Shown here: positions 16,501 to 24,844 of the stretch, in pieces
Layout: each line of letters starts with the position of its first letter
Numbering within the stretch: position 1 is the stretch's first letter
Source of the DNA: Cytophagales bacterium
GTDB lineage: Bacteria > Bacteroidota > Bacteroidia > Cytophagales > Bernardetiaceae
Direction: 5' to 3'
Assembly (NCBI GenBank): GCA_013299045.1
Contig: JAAFJX010000034.1
Span: 1-34,251 of the forward strand
DNA: 34,251 nucleotides
Notes under the pieces: generated by a model
Databases searched by the model: none
The model's input: the letters and a program-made list of their open reading frames with translations, nothing else
What the model was told of the DNA's origin: nothing
Made by a program: the position numbers and the translations under genes

Positions 16501-17165
16501 TCTTTTTTAAGCGCACTGTTGGCTTTTTGTTCCTCTTTTTTAGAGGCCATTTTCGCTTTCACTATTTCTATGACAGCGGGCATGATAGACAAAATGATGA
16601 TGCCAATAATGACAAGTGTAAAATTTTTCTTGATGTAGGGCAAATTGCCAAAGAAATAACCCAAAACAGTAAAAGACCAGACCCAAACAACACCACCGAC
16701 AACATTAAAAGTAAAAAACTGCTTGTAGTCCATTTTGCCAATTCCTGCCACAAAAGGCGCAAAAGTGCGGACTATAGGCACAAAACGCGCAATGATAATT
16801 GTTTTTCCACCATATTTGGCATAGAAGGCTTCTGTTTTTTCTAAATGTTTGGGATTAAGCCACTTAGAGATGGCCTGACCAAAATGACGACCAATGGAGT
16901 AGTTCAGAAAATCACCTATGATAGCTGCTATGGTTAGTAAACCACAAAGAATGAACAAGTTGAAGTCCCCTTTGCCAGCAAATGCGCCCGCTGCAAAAAG
17001 CAAAGAGTCGCCGGGTAGAAATGGCATAACCACAACTCCGGTTTCTACAAAGATGATGGCGAACAAGATGCCATAAGTGGTAGCGCCATATTCCGTAATG
17101 AGAGCGCTCAAATGCACGTCTATGTGCATAATAAAATCCACTAACTTTTTAATTGCTTCTAGCAT
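16497..17165 (-). CDS. DedA family membrane protein
   Basis: A 222-aa inner-membrane protein of the DedA/VTT family, which move lipid carriers or phospholipids across the membrane. The ATG at 17165 gives MLEAIKKLVDF. A longer frame starts with GTG and would run through a terminator hairpin, so I reject it. Visible family motifs are VETGVVVMPFLPGDSLLFAA, YSIGRHFG and, in the second half, KYGGKTIIIARFVPIVRTFA with the conserved arginines. Hydrophobic segments are spread along the chain and a lysine-rich tail ends it. No promoter was found between the terminator upstream and the start, so it may depend on read-through from the zinc-ribbon gene. Which lipid it handles cannot be said. Confidence 0.9.
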   Translation of the reverse strand: MLEAIKKLVDFIMHIDVHLSALITEYGATTYGILFAIIFVETGVVVMPFLPGDSLLFAAGAFAGKGDFNLFILCGLLTIAAIIGDFLNYSIGRHFGQAISKWLNPKHLEKTEAFYAKYGGKTIIIARFVPIVRTFAPFVAGIGKMDYKQFFTFNVVGGVVWVWSFTVLGYFFGNLPYIKKNFTLVIIGIIILSIMPAVIEIVKAKMASKKEEQKANSALKKD

Positions 17166-17182
17166 AAGGCTTTGCAGTTTGT

Positions 17183-17221
17183 AAAAAAAAATCCCTTTTG
17201 GGCCTAAAAACACCTAAGGGA
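17183..17221 (-). terminator. Rho-independent terminator after the zinc-ribbon gene
   Basis: Read on the minus strand, TCCCTT (17221-17216) pairs with AAGGGA (17197-17192), followed by nine T (17191-17183). It lies 37 bp past the zinc-ribbon stop and just ahead of the DedA start. Confidence 0.7.
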
Positions 17222-17258
17222 CTTTAATTTCATATGAGGGCATCATCAAAAAAATGGC

Positions 17259-18161
17259 TTATTCTGTTTCTTCTGCTTCGTTTTCAGCGTCTGAATCAGA
17301 ATCTGCTTCAACACGCACTACAGGTCTAATTTCGCGTTCTTCCTTGAACTCGCGTTTCAAAACGCTGCCTGTGCTGGTTGAACCTGCTACCTTTTTACGA
17401 GATATTTTCTTTTTGTCTTGTACGATGTGCTCTTCCACATCTGCAAAAATGCGTCCACAGTGCTCACACACTACAATCTTTTTCTTTTCTTTAACATCAA
17501 CTTGGCGCTGAGGCGGTACAATGTTAAAACAACCGCCGCAGGCATCGCGTTTAACAAGCACAACAGCTAACCCGTTGCGGAGGTTGCCACGCAGACGCAT
17601 ATAGGCTTTGTATAAGCGCTCGTCCATGCCTTTTATACGTTTTTCGCGGTCTTTGAGGAGGCGCTGCTCATCTTCCTCTTTTTCTGCCATAATGCTCTGA
17701 AGCTCTTTTCGCTTAGATGTAAGGTCTTTTTTACGCTCTTCGAGTTGCTTCTGTGTGTCGGTGCTTTGTTCTTCTTTTTGAACTATTTTTTCTTTGATAC
17801 CTTTTATCGCTTTGTGGGCGAGCTGAATATCAAGTTCTTGAGATTCTACCTCGCGGTTAATGGCCGAAAATTCGCGGTCATTACGCACATTCATTTTTTG
17901 CTCTTCGTACTTTTGAATATGTTTCTGATGCTCTCTAATAGCACCCTCTTTGTCTGTGATTTGTGCGTCTAAATCACTTATTTCATCTCCTATTTTTTTG
18001 ATACGGGTTTCATAACCTGCTATTTCATCTTCTAAGTCTTGCACTTCTTCAGGCAGGTCGCCCTTAATTTTCTTGATTTCATCTAGCTTAGAATCAAGCG
18101 ATTGTAGTCGTAGCAAAGATTCTAGTCGTTTTGCCACCTGCGACTCATTAGCAGTACTCAT
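17259..18161 (-). CDS. Coiled-coil protein with C4 zinc ribbon
   Basis: A 300-aa cytoplasmic protein. Residues 8-185 are a long heptad-rich coiled coil. A C4 zinc ribbon follows, with CGGC at 208-211 and CEHC at 232-235 around FNIVPPQRQVDVKEKKK, as in the zf-RING_7/DUF164 family. A lysine-rich segment and then an acidic tail (DSDSDAENEAEETE) extend past the usual end, making it about 50 residues longer than typical relatives. In Bacteroidota this gene is often next to a Nif3-like gene; here it is not. The family may bind nucleic acid but its role is not settled. It has its own promoter and terminator. Confidence 0.85.
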   Translation of the reverse strand: MSTANESQVAKRLESLLRLQSLDSKLDEIKKIKGDLPEEVQDLEDEIAGYETRIKKIGDEISDLDAQITDKEGAIREHQKHIQKYEEQKMNVRNDREFSAINREVESQELDIQLAHKAIKGIKEKIVQKEEQSTDTQKQLEERKKDLTSKRKELQSIMAEKEEDEQRLLKDREKRIKGMDERLYKAYMRLRGNLRNGLAVVLVKRDACGGCFNIVPPQRQVDVKEKKKIVVCEHCGRIFADVEEHIVQDKKKISRKKVAGSTSTGSVLKREFKEEREIRPVVRVEADSDSDAENEAEETE

Positions 18162-18191
18162 ATCTGTTGTTCGATTTTTTTAAATAGAATG

Positions 18192-18222
18192 CAAAAGTAG
18201 TGTATTGGAATCTAAAAACCAA
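18192..18222 (-). promoter_or_regulatory. Probable promoter for the zinc-ribbon gene
   Basis: On the minus strand TACTTTTG (18199-18192) fits the -7 consensus exactly. A TTGG (18222-18219) lies 19 bp upstream, sharing the TTG core of the -33 element. The leader would be about 25 nt. Confidence 0.55.
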
Positions 18223-18250
18223 CTTTTTGTATAAAAAATTATGCGTCCTA

Positions 18251-18293
18251 AAAAAAGGACACTCTGCTGATAGCCAAAACTCCAGCAGAGTGT
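18251..18293 (-). terminator. Strong terminator after the T9SS cargo gene
   Basis: ACACTCTGCTG at 18259-18269 and CAGCAGAGTGT at 18283-18293 form a perfect 11-bp stem. On the minus strand it is followed by CCTTTTTTT. It lies 28 bp past the stop codon. Confidence 0.8.
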
Positions 18294-18320
18294 TATTCGT
18301 TTTGGTTCAAGTGCGCATGA

Positions 18321-19565
18321 TTATTGAACCACTATTTTTTGTGAGCGAACTTTTTTACCTTCAGATATTTTGATAATGTAGGTGCCTGGCGTGCCAATAG
18401 GCAGAGATATTTTGCGGTTATAACTGCCAGTAAAGCCCTCCAATCTTTCAGCAAATACTTCTTTGCCGTTGATGTCTAAGACGCTTACAGCCAGTGTAGT
18501 CTTCTTTTTTACATCAAAATTCAAGGTAAAGTTTCCGTCGCTGGGGTTCGGATACACCAAGAAATTATTTAAGCCCTTGATATTGTCTTCTTTGAGGAGA
18601 TTTTCGCTATCAGCGCTGTTTTTAGATGTTTTTGTAGGCTTATCCTCCTTTTTACTTTTGTTGATGATGATAACGCTCACATTGCGCTCCATATCTCCCG
18701 CTTTGTTTTTGAGCATATAAACGGTGTTGCCTTCTTTAGACTCAAACTTTTCCAGTTCAGCACCGTCTTTTTGGAGTTCCAACACACGGGCATCTGTACC
18801 ATCTTTAGGCACAAAGATAAACTCGTTCTGGAATATGCAGCTTTTCATGCTATCCATTCTGATATGCGCAAGTTGCCCAAGTTCTTCGGCCATTTGGTTC
18901 AAATTAATGTACATTTTCTCGCGGTCTATGTTCGCTTTTTCAACGTCAATGTACATTTTCTCGAGGTCTATGTTCGCTTTTTCAAGGTCTATGTTCATTT
19001 TTTCAAAGTCTTTAAGCTCTTTAAGCTCTTTAAGGTTCTTGAGCTCAATTTTTACCTTTTTGAGTCCGTCCTTCATAATTTGCATATTGCATTTGCCGAG
19101 AGAGTCCTTGAATAAAAAATTTTCGCCTCCATCAAAGGTTTTGAACATGATGCGTGGATGCCCCTCAGCAGAACCTAAGCTGTCGTTTCCAATGATAATA
19201 TTAACGTTATCATTAAGCACCTTGACGTGCCCTTTGATACCTTCTACATCAACATCAATCATTTCGCTTACATTGATTACGTGGCGCGGGCTTTTTCCGT
19301 CGCCAGAGGTTTTGATGTCGATAGTTTCGATGCCTTCGGTGTTCATCTGCTCTATCTCTTTTTTGATGCTTTCGGGCATTTCGCCTTCAAACTCGTGCTC
19401 AATGACTTCTTTTTTGCCATCTTTGATGCGTACAATTTTGATTTTACTTTTTTTAGACGCTGTTGTTTTAGTGCTGCTGCCGCCATCTTGCGCATAAGAC
19501 GTGCTGCCAAAACCAACGAAACAGGCTACTGCCAAAACTGCTACTAATTTGTTTAATTTGAACAT
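18321..19565 (-). CDS. Secreted protein with T9SS type A sorting domain and heptad repeats
   Basis: A 414-aa protein. Residues 1-26 are a signal peptide ending SYAQ. The C-terminal 79 residues (336-414) form a type A sorting domain of the type IX secretion system, with LVYPNPSDGNF, VLDINGKEVF and GTYIIKISEGKK as landmarks. This tail directs export across the outer membrane and is normally cleaved. The middle is unrecognised and charged; residues 188-222 hold five 7-residue repeats such as EKANIDL and EKMYIDV, likely an extended coil. A very acidic/basic region (38-75) precedes it. The core function is unknown. A full-match promoter and a strong terminator make it a single-gene unit. Confidence 0.85.
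   Translation of the reverse strand: MFKLNKLVAVLAVACFVGFGSTSYAQDGGSSTKTTASKKSKIKIVRIKDGKKEVIEHEFEGEMPESIKKEIEQMNTEGIETIDIKTSGDGKSPRHVINVSEMIDVDVEGIKGHVKVLNDNVNIIIGNDSLGSAEGHPRIMFKTFDGGENFLFKDSLGKCNMQIMKDGLKKVKIELKNLKELKELKDFEKMNIDLEKANIDLEKMYIDVEKANIDREKMYINLNQMAEELGQLAHIRMDSMKSCIFQNEFIFVPKDGTDARVLELQKDGAELEKFESKEGNTVYMLKNKAGDMERNVSVIIINKSKKEDKPTKTSKNSADSENLLKEDNIKGLNNFLVYPNPSDGNFTLNFDVKKKTTLAVSVLDINGKEVFAERLEGFTGSYNRKISLPIGTPGTYIIKISEGKKVRSQKIVVQ
18900..19004 (-). repeat. Five 21-bp in-frame repeats in the T9SS cargo gene
   Basis: Five consecutive 7-codon units read EKMNIDL, EKANIDL, EKMYIDV, EKANIDR and EKMYINL. Units alternate between an EKM type and an EKA type, so the DNA also looks like a 42-bp repeat. 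The near identity at DNA level points to recent duplication. Confidence 0.75.
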
Positions 19566-19613
19566 GATGCGAATGTGTGTTAAGGGTGAACGATAAATTT
19601 AGTTTTACTACTA

Positions 19614-19645
19614 CAAAAATAGTAGATTGAAATTTATACTCCAAA
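19614..19645 (-). promoter_or_regulatory. Bacteroidota-type promoter for the T9SS cargo gene
   Basis: On the minus strand TATTTTTG (19621-19614) and TTTG (19645-19642) are 20 bp apart, a full consensus match. The leader is about 42 nt. Confidence 0.7.
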
Positions 19646-19684
19646 TTTTTTCTGTTATTTTTTTCTAAAAGTTCTTTTAAGCAT

Positions 19685-19714
19685 AAAAAAAGGAGTCTGC
19701 TTTTGCAAACTCCT
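19685..19714 (-). terminator. Terminator after the outer-membrane barrel gene
   Basis: On the minus strand GGAGTTTGC pairs with GCAGACTCC around AAAA (19713-19692, eight of nine pairs), followed by seven T. It lies about 33 bp past the stop codon. Confidence 0.8.
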
Positions 19715-19746
19715 CAAATATCAACGATTTTAAACGCTTCATCTGT

Positions 19747-20394
19747 TTATTCAACTTGCCCAAAAGGAATGCGAATACCTGCCTTGGCAGTCCAGAATTG
19801 ACGCATCGGCAACTCTTTGATAGTTGTTCCGTCCACAAAGTGGTTGAGGTTTGTGTTCAGTGAGCCGTCAGCAAAAAGATAAAAAGCGGAGACGTATACC
19901 TCCGTTCCTACACCTACACTGGCGTTCACGAACAGATTTTTTCTATTGTAAAAATAATTGCTTTGCTCAGGAATCTCTCGCGGAAATTTATCCCAGATTA
20001 TCCAATAGTGCCCCGCTGTAAGTCCGCCAAAGGCATAAAAGCCACCACGACGGTTGTAAGCACCCGCCAGATAGTGGTTAAACTGCAAATCCAAGTAACC
20101 CATGTAATTTTTGGCTTTTGCGTCATTATAAACGAATGCTTTGGAGCCGTGGTAAACAAAATTAGCACCGATGCTCATTGACGTTTTAAAGTTCAGACCA
20201 ATGTTGTAGCGCACACCGCCACCGAGCTGACGCGGATAGTCTGATACATCGCCATAAGGGAAGTTACCAACGGGTCTAAAATCATAAAACTCTTGGTATG
20301 TTCCATGCAAACTAAGGCTTCCTTGCGCCAAGGTGGTTTGGGCTGCCGACAATATCAGCAAAATAGCCATTAAAAACTTGATGCTGTGCTTCAT
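19747..20394 (-). CDS. Small outer-membrane beta-barrel protein
   Basis: A 215-aa exported protein. Residues 1-24 are a signal peptide ending TLAQ. The rest alternates polar and aromatic residues in strands, for example GGGVRYNIGLNFKTSMSIGA and GVGTEVYVSAFYLFADGSL, and the chain closes with WTAKAGIRIPFGQVE. This pattern suggests an 8- to 10-stranded outer-membrane barrel, but I recognise no named family. A NFVYHGSKAFVYNDAKAKN loop region is unusually polar. No consensus promoter was seen in the 149-bp gap upstream, although TTTTGC repeats are present. A terminator follows it. Confidence 0.65.
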   Translation of the reverse strand: MKHSIKFLMAILLILSAAQTTLAQGSLSLHGTYQEFYDFRPVGNFPYGDVSDYPRQLGGGVRYNIGLNFKTSMSIGANFVYHGSKAFVYNDAKAKNYMGYLDLQFNHYLAGAYNRRGGFYAFGGLTAGHYWIIWDKFPREIPEQSNYFYNRKNLFVNASVGVGTEVYVSAFYLFADGSLNTNLNHFVDGTTIKELPMRQFWTAKAGIRIPFGQVE

Positions 20395-20543
20395 TGGGGT
20401 TATATGGTATAAATGAATGAAATGGATTTAGGTCTGAAGTCAAAAGCAAAACGGCGTGATACTGATATTATTGAAAAGACCGCTCTTTTTTTGTATGAAA
20501 GTTCAAGTAAAACTTATTAAAATGCAAAAGCAACATTATTCGT

Positions 20544-21362
20544 CTAGTTGTAAAGCATATAAACAACAAAAACAATAAACATGACAATAACAGCTACAAT
20601 AGCTACTATTTTGAGAGAAGAGGAATCCTCATTTTGCTCTGGCATGGTTTGTATTTGAGTTGTTGGTTTAATCTCTTTCAGGATTCTAAGCTCTGTTTTA
20701 GCATCGCTGAGCGATATTCTGGCCTGATTGAGTTCTGTTTTAGCAGCAGATAATTCAGACATTAGCTGATTGACTTGCTTTTGCATATCATTCAACTGCG
20801 TTTGGCTGGTTTGGTTCTTATCAGATAAGTTTTTGACTTCACTTTGTGCGCTTTTGAGGTCATTTTGAGCCTGTGCGGTTTGCTGCTGAGCGCTTTGTAG
20901 CTGTGCCTGCGAAGATTGCACAATGAGGTTTTGCTCTTTGTTGCGCTCAGTAAGTTCTTTTATCTCTTTGCCATTATTTTCTATAATATCGTGCAACTTC
21001 TCTTTGTCTTCCTTTAGTTCACGGATTTGCTTTTCAAGATCGTCAATGCTACCTTCCTTAGCATCAATTTGTTGCCCTTTAGAATCCAACATATTTTGCT
21101 TGCTACTCAGCTCGTTTTGCAACTTTTGGTTTCTTTCCGCTAACTCCTTAGCATCTTTGCCCATCGTTTCCATAGTGGCTTTAAGCTCTTCATTTTTAGC
21201 CTGTAGCTCCTTCAAAACTATGTCCTGTGTGGCTAGTTTATCATTGGTATCAGCGTTAGCAATGCTGCTGTAGCCATAAGCGGCCACAACGGCTACAACC
21301 AGCACAACCACCACAAATTGTATGATGTTGGTAGGTGTTTGTTGTAAAAAATTGAACTTCAT
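20544..21362 (-). CDS. Coiled-coil protein with a membrane segment at each end
   Basis: A 272-aa protein of unknown family. A hydrophobic helix at about 14-33 (IIQFVVVVLVVAVVAAYGY) is followed by an unbroken coiled coil at about 42-235, rich in Gln, Glu, Lys and Ala. A second hydrophobic helix at about 248-270 ends the chain (VAIVAVIVMFIVFVVYMLYN). The first helix lacks a cleavage site, so the protein is probably anchored at both ends with the coil on one side of the membrane. That geometry could tether or space membranes, or form a rod. No enzymatic motif is present. It has its own probable promoter. Nothing in the neighbours indicates a partner. Confidence 0.65.
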   Translation of the reverse strand: MKFNFLQQTPTNIIQFVVVVLVVAVVAAYGYSSIANADTNDKLATQDIVLKELQAKNEELKATMETMGKDAKELAERNQKLQNELSSKQNMLDSKGQQIDAKEGSIDDLEKQIRELKEDKEKLHDIIENNGKEIKELTERNKEQNLIVQSSQAQLQSAQQQTAQAQNDLKSAQSEVKNLSDKNQTSQTQLNDMQKQVNQLMSELSAAKTELNQARISLSDAKTELRILKEIKPTTQIQTMPEQNEDSSSLKIVAIVAVIVMFIVFVVYMLYN

Positions 21363-21403
21363 TGATACTTTGATTTTGGTTATAGCTTTAATTTGTACTC
21401 AAT

Positions 21404-21435
21404 CAAATACAATGCAAAATTGATTTGCTTTCAAA
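21404..21435 (-). promoter_or_regulatory. Probable promoter for the coiled-coil membrane protein
   Basis: On the minus strand TGTATTTG (21411-21404) is one base off the -7 consensus, with a TTTG (21435-21432) exactly 20 bp upstream. The leader is about 35 nt. Confidence 0.5.
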
Positions 21436-21587
21436 TTCGCTCCCTTGAATTATTTTGGATAAGAGGCAATAACTAACACTTATTCGGCAAAACTAAATGT
21501 TTTATTCATAAAAGACAATGAAAAGGGCTTTTTTTTTCTTTTTTGAACAAAAAATTAACTAAAAATCCTGCTGCCTGTCTGAATTTT

Positions 21588-22835
21588 TTAGAATTTTCTA
21601 TCTTCGTCAGGCAGAAAAGCGTCTTTAATGCCGTTGCCAAGCAGATTGAAAGAGAGAACAAGTAGCCAGATGCAAAAACTTGGCAGCAGAATCAAATGCC
21701 AGCTATTTTCAGAGCCTAAGGACTTAAAGCCTTCGTGTACCATCTGCCCCCAAGAAGGTGTAGGTGGCTGTACACCCAGCCCTAAAAAGCTCAAGCCGGC
21801 TTCAATCAAGATGGCAGAAGCGAAATTTGCCGTGGCAGTTACGATGATGGGTGCTGTTATATTCGGCATGACGTGCTTAAAAATAACGCGACGGTTGCTC
21901 ATACCAAAGGCTTTGGCAGCTTCTATAAATAACTTTTCTTTAATACTCAACATTTGGCCACGAACCACTCGTGCTACGTCGCCCCACATCGTAAAGCCCA
22001 CCGCCACAAAAATAACCCACATTTCTTTGTTTCCTAGCGCCAAACTAATAACGATAACCAACATGATACTAGGTATAGACCAAACCACGGTCATTAACCA
22101 CATAACGAATGCGTCCACTCTACCGCCCAGATACCCCCCCATAGCGCCAATAGGCACGCCAATTAGCATAGAGATGATAACTGCCAAAAAGCCAATCATT
22201 AATGAAACCCGCGTGCCGAGCATCAAACGACTCAGCATATCAGCCCCAAGCGAGTCCGTTCCGAGTGGATAATAGCGTTCTTCAATGTTATTAGCCAAGA
22301 AATCCTCTTTGAGCTTAATGAGGCTTTCGCGCTGTACCTTCCCCGCCAAATCTACATAGCGTACATAACCGTCTTCTACCACGTAGGCCGCCGTGCTATC
22401 TATACGAACAGCCGCAGGAGGGTCGTTGTTTACCTTGCGAACTGCCTTAATGAGTGGCATAGTTTCTTCGCGGTGGCGGCGGTCGCAGTTTGTAAATTTA
22501 ATCTCGTTGCCCTGCACTTCGAACTTTTCAATAGGCACAACGCTATATTCATCTTCTTTGCCAAAATATAAGCGCTCAAAGAAATTTGTTTCATCAACTT
22601 CTCTATCCTTAATAATTTTGAGCATAGTGGCCCTAAAACCTGGAGGCATCTTATGAATGCGCGCATCGCCGTTATTGGCATTCGGCGTTTTGTCCCTGAG
22701 CAAGAGTGTACCGCTGAACATAATCATCAAGGCCAGCAGAATGACAAAAAACCCAAAAACAGCGGGCTTGTTCTTGAGGAATCTATCTAGCGCTAAACGT
22801 AGCGGTGTTTTTTCTTTGTTTTCTGATGCGGTCAT
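21588..22835 (-). CDS. ABC transporter permease, OppC/DppC type
   Basis: A 415-aa inner-membrane permease of a peptide/nickel-type ABC importer. I start at the ATG at 22835; a TTG two codons earlier is less likely. One helix near 27-47 is followed by a periplasmic insert of about 150 residues that includes charged and acidic stretches; this is longer than in the E. coli proteins but is often seen in Bacteroidota. The core starts at YPLGTDSLGADMLSRLMLG, a signature of OppC proteins, and holds five more helices. The EAA loop that contacts the ATPase reads EAAKAFGMSNRRVIFKHVMP. The matching OppB, ATPases and binding protein are not adjacent. It appears to be a solitary permease gene, and the substrate is unknown. 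Confidence 0.85.
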   Translation of the reverse strand: MTASENKEKTPLRLALDRFLKNKPAVFGFFVILLALMIMFSGTLLLRDKTPNANNGDARIHKMPPGFRATMLKIIKDREVDETNFFERLYFGKEDEYSVVPIEKFEVQGNEIKFTNCDRRHREETMPLIKAVRKVNNDPPAAVRIDSTAAYVVEDGYVRYVDLAGKVQRESLIKLKEDFLANNIEERYYPLGTDSLGADMLSRLMLGTRVSLMIGFLAVIISMLIGVPIGAMGGYLGGRVDAFVMWLMTVVWSIPSIMLVIVISLALGNKEMWVIFVAVGFTMWGDVARVVRGQMLSIKEKLFIEAAKAFGMSNRRVIFKHVMPNITAPIIVTATANFASAILIEAGLSFLGLGVQPPTPSWGQMVHEGFKSLGSENSWHLILLPSFCIWLLVLSFNLLGNGIKDAFLPDEDRKF

Positions 22836-22930
22836 TGACAAAACGCCTTTGACAATAAGAATGCCTTTTGTAAGATGGAGAGAGAATGAGTGGTGGTGTT
22901 AAAATAAAGCTGTTTGCGTCAATAGTTTTA

Positions 22931-22986
22931 ATTTTTATAAAACGAATACACTAGGTCTTTGTGCTTTAACCAAAACCTAGTGTATT
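22931..22986 (-). terminator. Terminator hairpin after sucD
   Basis: AATACACTAGGT at 22945-22956 and ACCTAGTGTATT at 22975-22986 form a perfect 12-bp stem with an 18-nt loop, beginning 3 bp past the sucD stop. The following minus-strand tail is CGTTTTATAAAAATT, only moderately T-rich. Confidence 0.65.
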
Positions 22987-22989
22987 ACT

Positions 22990-23871
22990 TTATGCTTTGG
23001 AAGTGGCCAACGCCTTGAGCATAGTTTCGCCGATGAGTGCGGGCGATTCCACAACGTGAATACCACACGCGGCCATAATTTTCATTTTAGCTTCGGCTGT
23101 ATCGTCTTCGCCGCCAATGATAGCGCCAGCGTGGCCCATTCTTTTGCCTTTAGGAGCAGTTCTGCCGGCAATGAAGCCAACAACAGGCTTAGTGCCGTTT
23201 TCTTTAATCCAATTTGCGGCTTCGGCTTCCATTCCGCCGCCAATTTCGCCAATCATAACGATAGCATCAGTTTCGGGGTCATTCATCAACATTTCAACGG
23301 CCTCTTTGGTGGTTGTGCCGATGATGGGGTCGCCGCCAATACCAATGCAAGAGGACTGCCCCATGCCTACTTTCGTGATTTGGTCAACCGCTTCGTAGGT
23401 GAGTGTGCCAGAGCGCGACACAATGCCGATACGCCCTTTGGTGTGTATAAAACCAGGCATGATGCCTACTTTTGCTTCTCCCGGAGTTATTAGGCCAGGG
23501 CAGTTAGGGCCAACCAAACGGCAATCTTTGCCCGTTAGATAGGCCTTTACTTTAATCATATCTTGGACAGGAATGCCCTCAGTGATGCAAACTATGAGTT
23601 TTATACCTGCATCGGCCGCTTCCATGACAGCATCGGCGGCAAAAGCTGGCGGTACAAATATGATAGAAACGTCTGCCTTGGTGGCATTTACCGCATCTGC
23701 AACTGTATTGAAGACAGGGCGCGCCAAATGCTGCTCACCACCGCGGCCAGGCGTTACACCCCCCACTACGTTGGTGCCATATTCTATCATTTGCGTGGCA
23801 TGGAAAGTGCCTTCTTTGCCAGTAAAACCCTGAACCAATACACGCGAATTTTTATTGACCAAAACGCTCAT
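22990..23871 (-). CDS. sucD: Succinate-CoA ligase, alpha subunit
   Basis: A 293-aa protein, the normal length for SucD. With the beta subunit SucC it converts succinyl-CoA to succinate while making ATP or GTP in the TCA cycle. The N-terminal CoA-binding fold shows [15 protein letters not shown] and [31 protein letters not shown] is the family signature. The phosphorylated histidine is H247 in KRMGHAGAI. Near the C-terminus [13 protein letters not shown] is also typical. sucC is not adjacent, and the unit has its own promoter and terminator. Confidence 0.97.
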   Translation of the reverse strand: MSVLVNKNSRVLVQGFTGKEGTFHATQMIEYGTNVVGGVTPGRGGEQHLARPVFNTVADAVNATKADVSIIFVPPAFAADAVMEAADAGIKLIVCITEGIPVQDMIKVKAYLTGKDCRLVGPNCPGLITPGEAKVGIMPGFIHTKGRIGIVSRSGTLTYEAVDQITKVGMGQSSCIGIGGDPIIGTTTKEAVEMLMNDPETDAIVMIGEIGGGMEAEAANWIKENGTKPVVGFIAGRTAPKGKRMGHAGAIIGGEDDTAEAKMKIMAACGIHVVESPALIGETMLKALATSKA

Positions 23872-23952
23872 AATGCTGCTTGTTACAACTATGTTCTTGA
23901 TTAAAAACTATTTTAAACTTTGCGCCGCCCAACCGGAGTCTTGAAATATAGA

Positions 23953-23985
23953 TTGGCAGCACCGCAAAAATATAGGTTATATTTG
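23953..23985 (+). promoter_or_regulatory. Candidate promoter for the O-methyltransferase gene
   Basis: TATATTTG at 23978-23985 is an exact -7 match. A weak TTG at 23953-23955 is 22 bp upstream. The leader would be about 180 nt. A second exact -7 box, TAACTTTG, lies at 24055-24062 but lacks a correctly spaced TTTG; either could be used. Confidence 0.35.
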
Positions 23986-23995
23986 CATTTGCCAA
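23965..23995 (-). promoter_or_regulatory. Probable sucD promoter
   Basis: On the minus strand TATTTTTG (23972-23965) fits the -7 consensus exactly, with TTGG (23995-23992) 19 bp upstream. The leader is about 85 nt. It overlaps a plus-strand candidate promoter. Confidence 0.55.
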
Positions 23996-24171
23996 TTTTG
24001 ATAGATATTTTTTTCATTTGTAGAGCCTGCTCATCTTTTTTTGGAAATTAAATTTAACTTTGTAGCAAAACCTGAACCCAAGCATCAATAAAGAATATCA
24101 GTTGCAAAGGCAGGGACAATGCTTGCAATTGTCTATTTATGTTTTACAAAACCCTCTTGACTCTTTAAGTT

Positions 24172-24828
24172 ATGGATTTTATTTCTGAAGATATTGCCAA
24201 CTATGCTGAAAAGTATTCAAGCCCTGAGTCCGCAGTGCTCTACGCTCTTAACAGACGCACACATTTAACTGTCAGCAAGCCAAGAATGCTTTCCGGACAC
24301 TTACAGGGAAATTTATTAAGTACCTTTGCTAAACTCATACAACCCAGCAAAGTTTTAGAAATAGGCACTTATACTTCATATTCTGCCATTGCGCTCGCCA
24401 CTGGTCTTAGTGAAAATGGCACTTTAGATAGTATAGATAACAACGAAGAGTTGTATGAAATGAATTCAAATACCATCAAAGAAGCAGGGCTTAGTCATAA
24501 AATTAAGTTACACATTGGAGATGCAAAAGCAGTCATTGCGCTTTTACAAGGTCAATTTAAAAGTTCAGAGTGCTGGGATATGGTTTTTATTGATGCAGAC
24601 AAAAATAACTATGCACTCTATTATGATTTAGTCATTGATTACGTTAGAAAAGGGGGGCTTATTATTGCAGACAATGTACTCTGGAGCGGAAAAGTATTAA
24701 ATGATAAGGTTACAGATAAAGACACGCAAGCCTTAAAAGCCTTTAATGAAAAAATATTAAATGACAATCGCGTATACAACACACTCTTGCCAGTTAGAGA
24801 TGGACTAATGCTAATTTACAAGTTATAG
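24172..24828 (+). CDS. SAM-dependent O-methyltransferase, catechol/CCoAOMT type
   Basis: A 218-aa cytoplasmic enzyme of the Methyltransf_3 family. It should move a methyl group from S-adenosylmethionine to a hydroxyl, usually on a catechol-like ring, with a divalent metal. The SAM site shows KVLEIGTYTSYSAIALA (about 61-77), where the motif I consensus is E-I-G-T-x-x-G; here S replaces the last glycine. Metal ligands are expected at MVFIDADKNNY and IIADNVLWSGKV, both intact. Length is normal. The base composition is more AT-rich than the genes to the left. The natural substrate cannot be inferred from the neighbours. The gene converges on lpxK across the 42-bp repeats. Confidence 0.9.
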   Translation: MDFISEDIANYAEKYSSPESAVLYALNRRTHLTVSKPRMLSGHLQGNLLSTFAKLIQPSKVLEIGTYTSYSAIALATGLSENGTLDSIDNNEELYEMNSNTIKEAGLSHKIKLHIGDAKAVIALLQGQFKSSECWDMVFIDADKNNYALYYDLVIDYVRKGGLIIADNVLWSGKVLNDKVTDKDTQALKAFNEKILNDNRVYNTLLPVRDGLMLIYKL

Positions 24829-24844
24829 TTTAGCATTTTAACTA

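Noticed and set aside
18724-19497. A 257-codon plus-strand frame opposite the T9SS cargo gene
   Set aside because: It is antisense to a gene with signal peptide, sorting domain, promoter and terminator; its serine-rich sequence is the mirror of the lysine/glutamate-rich coding strand.
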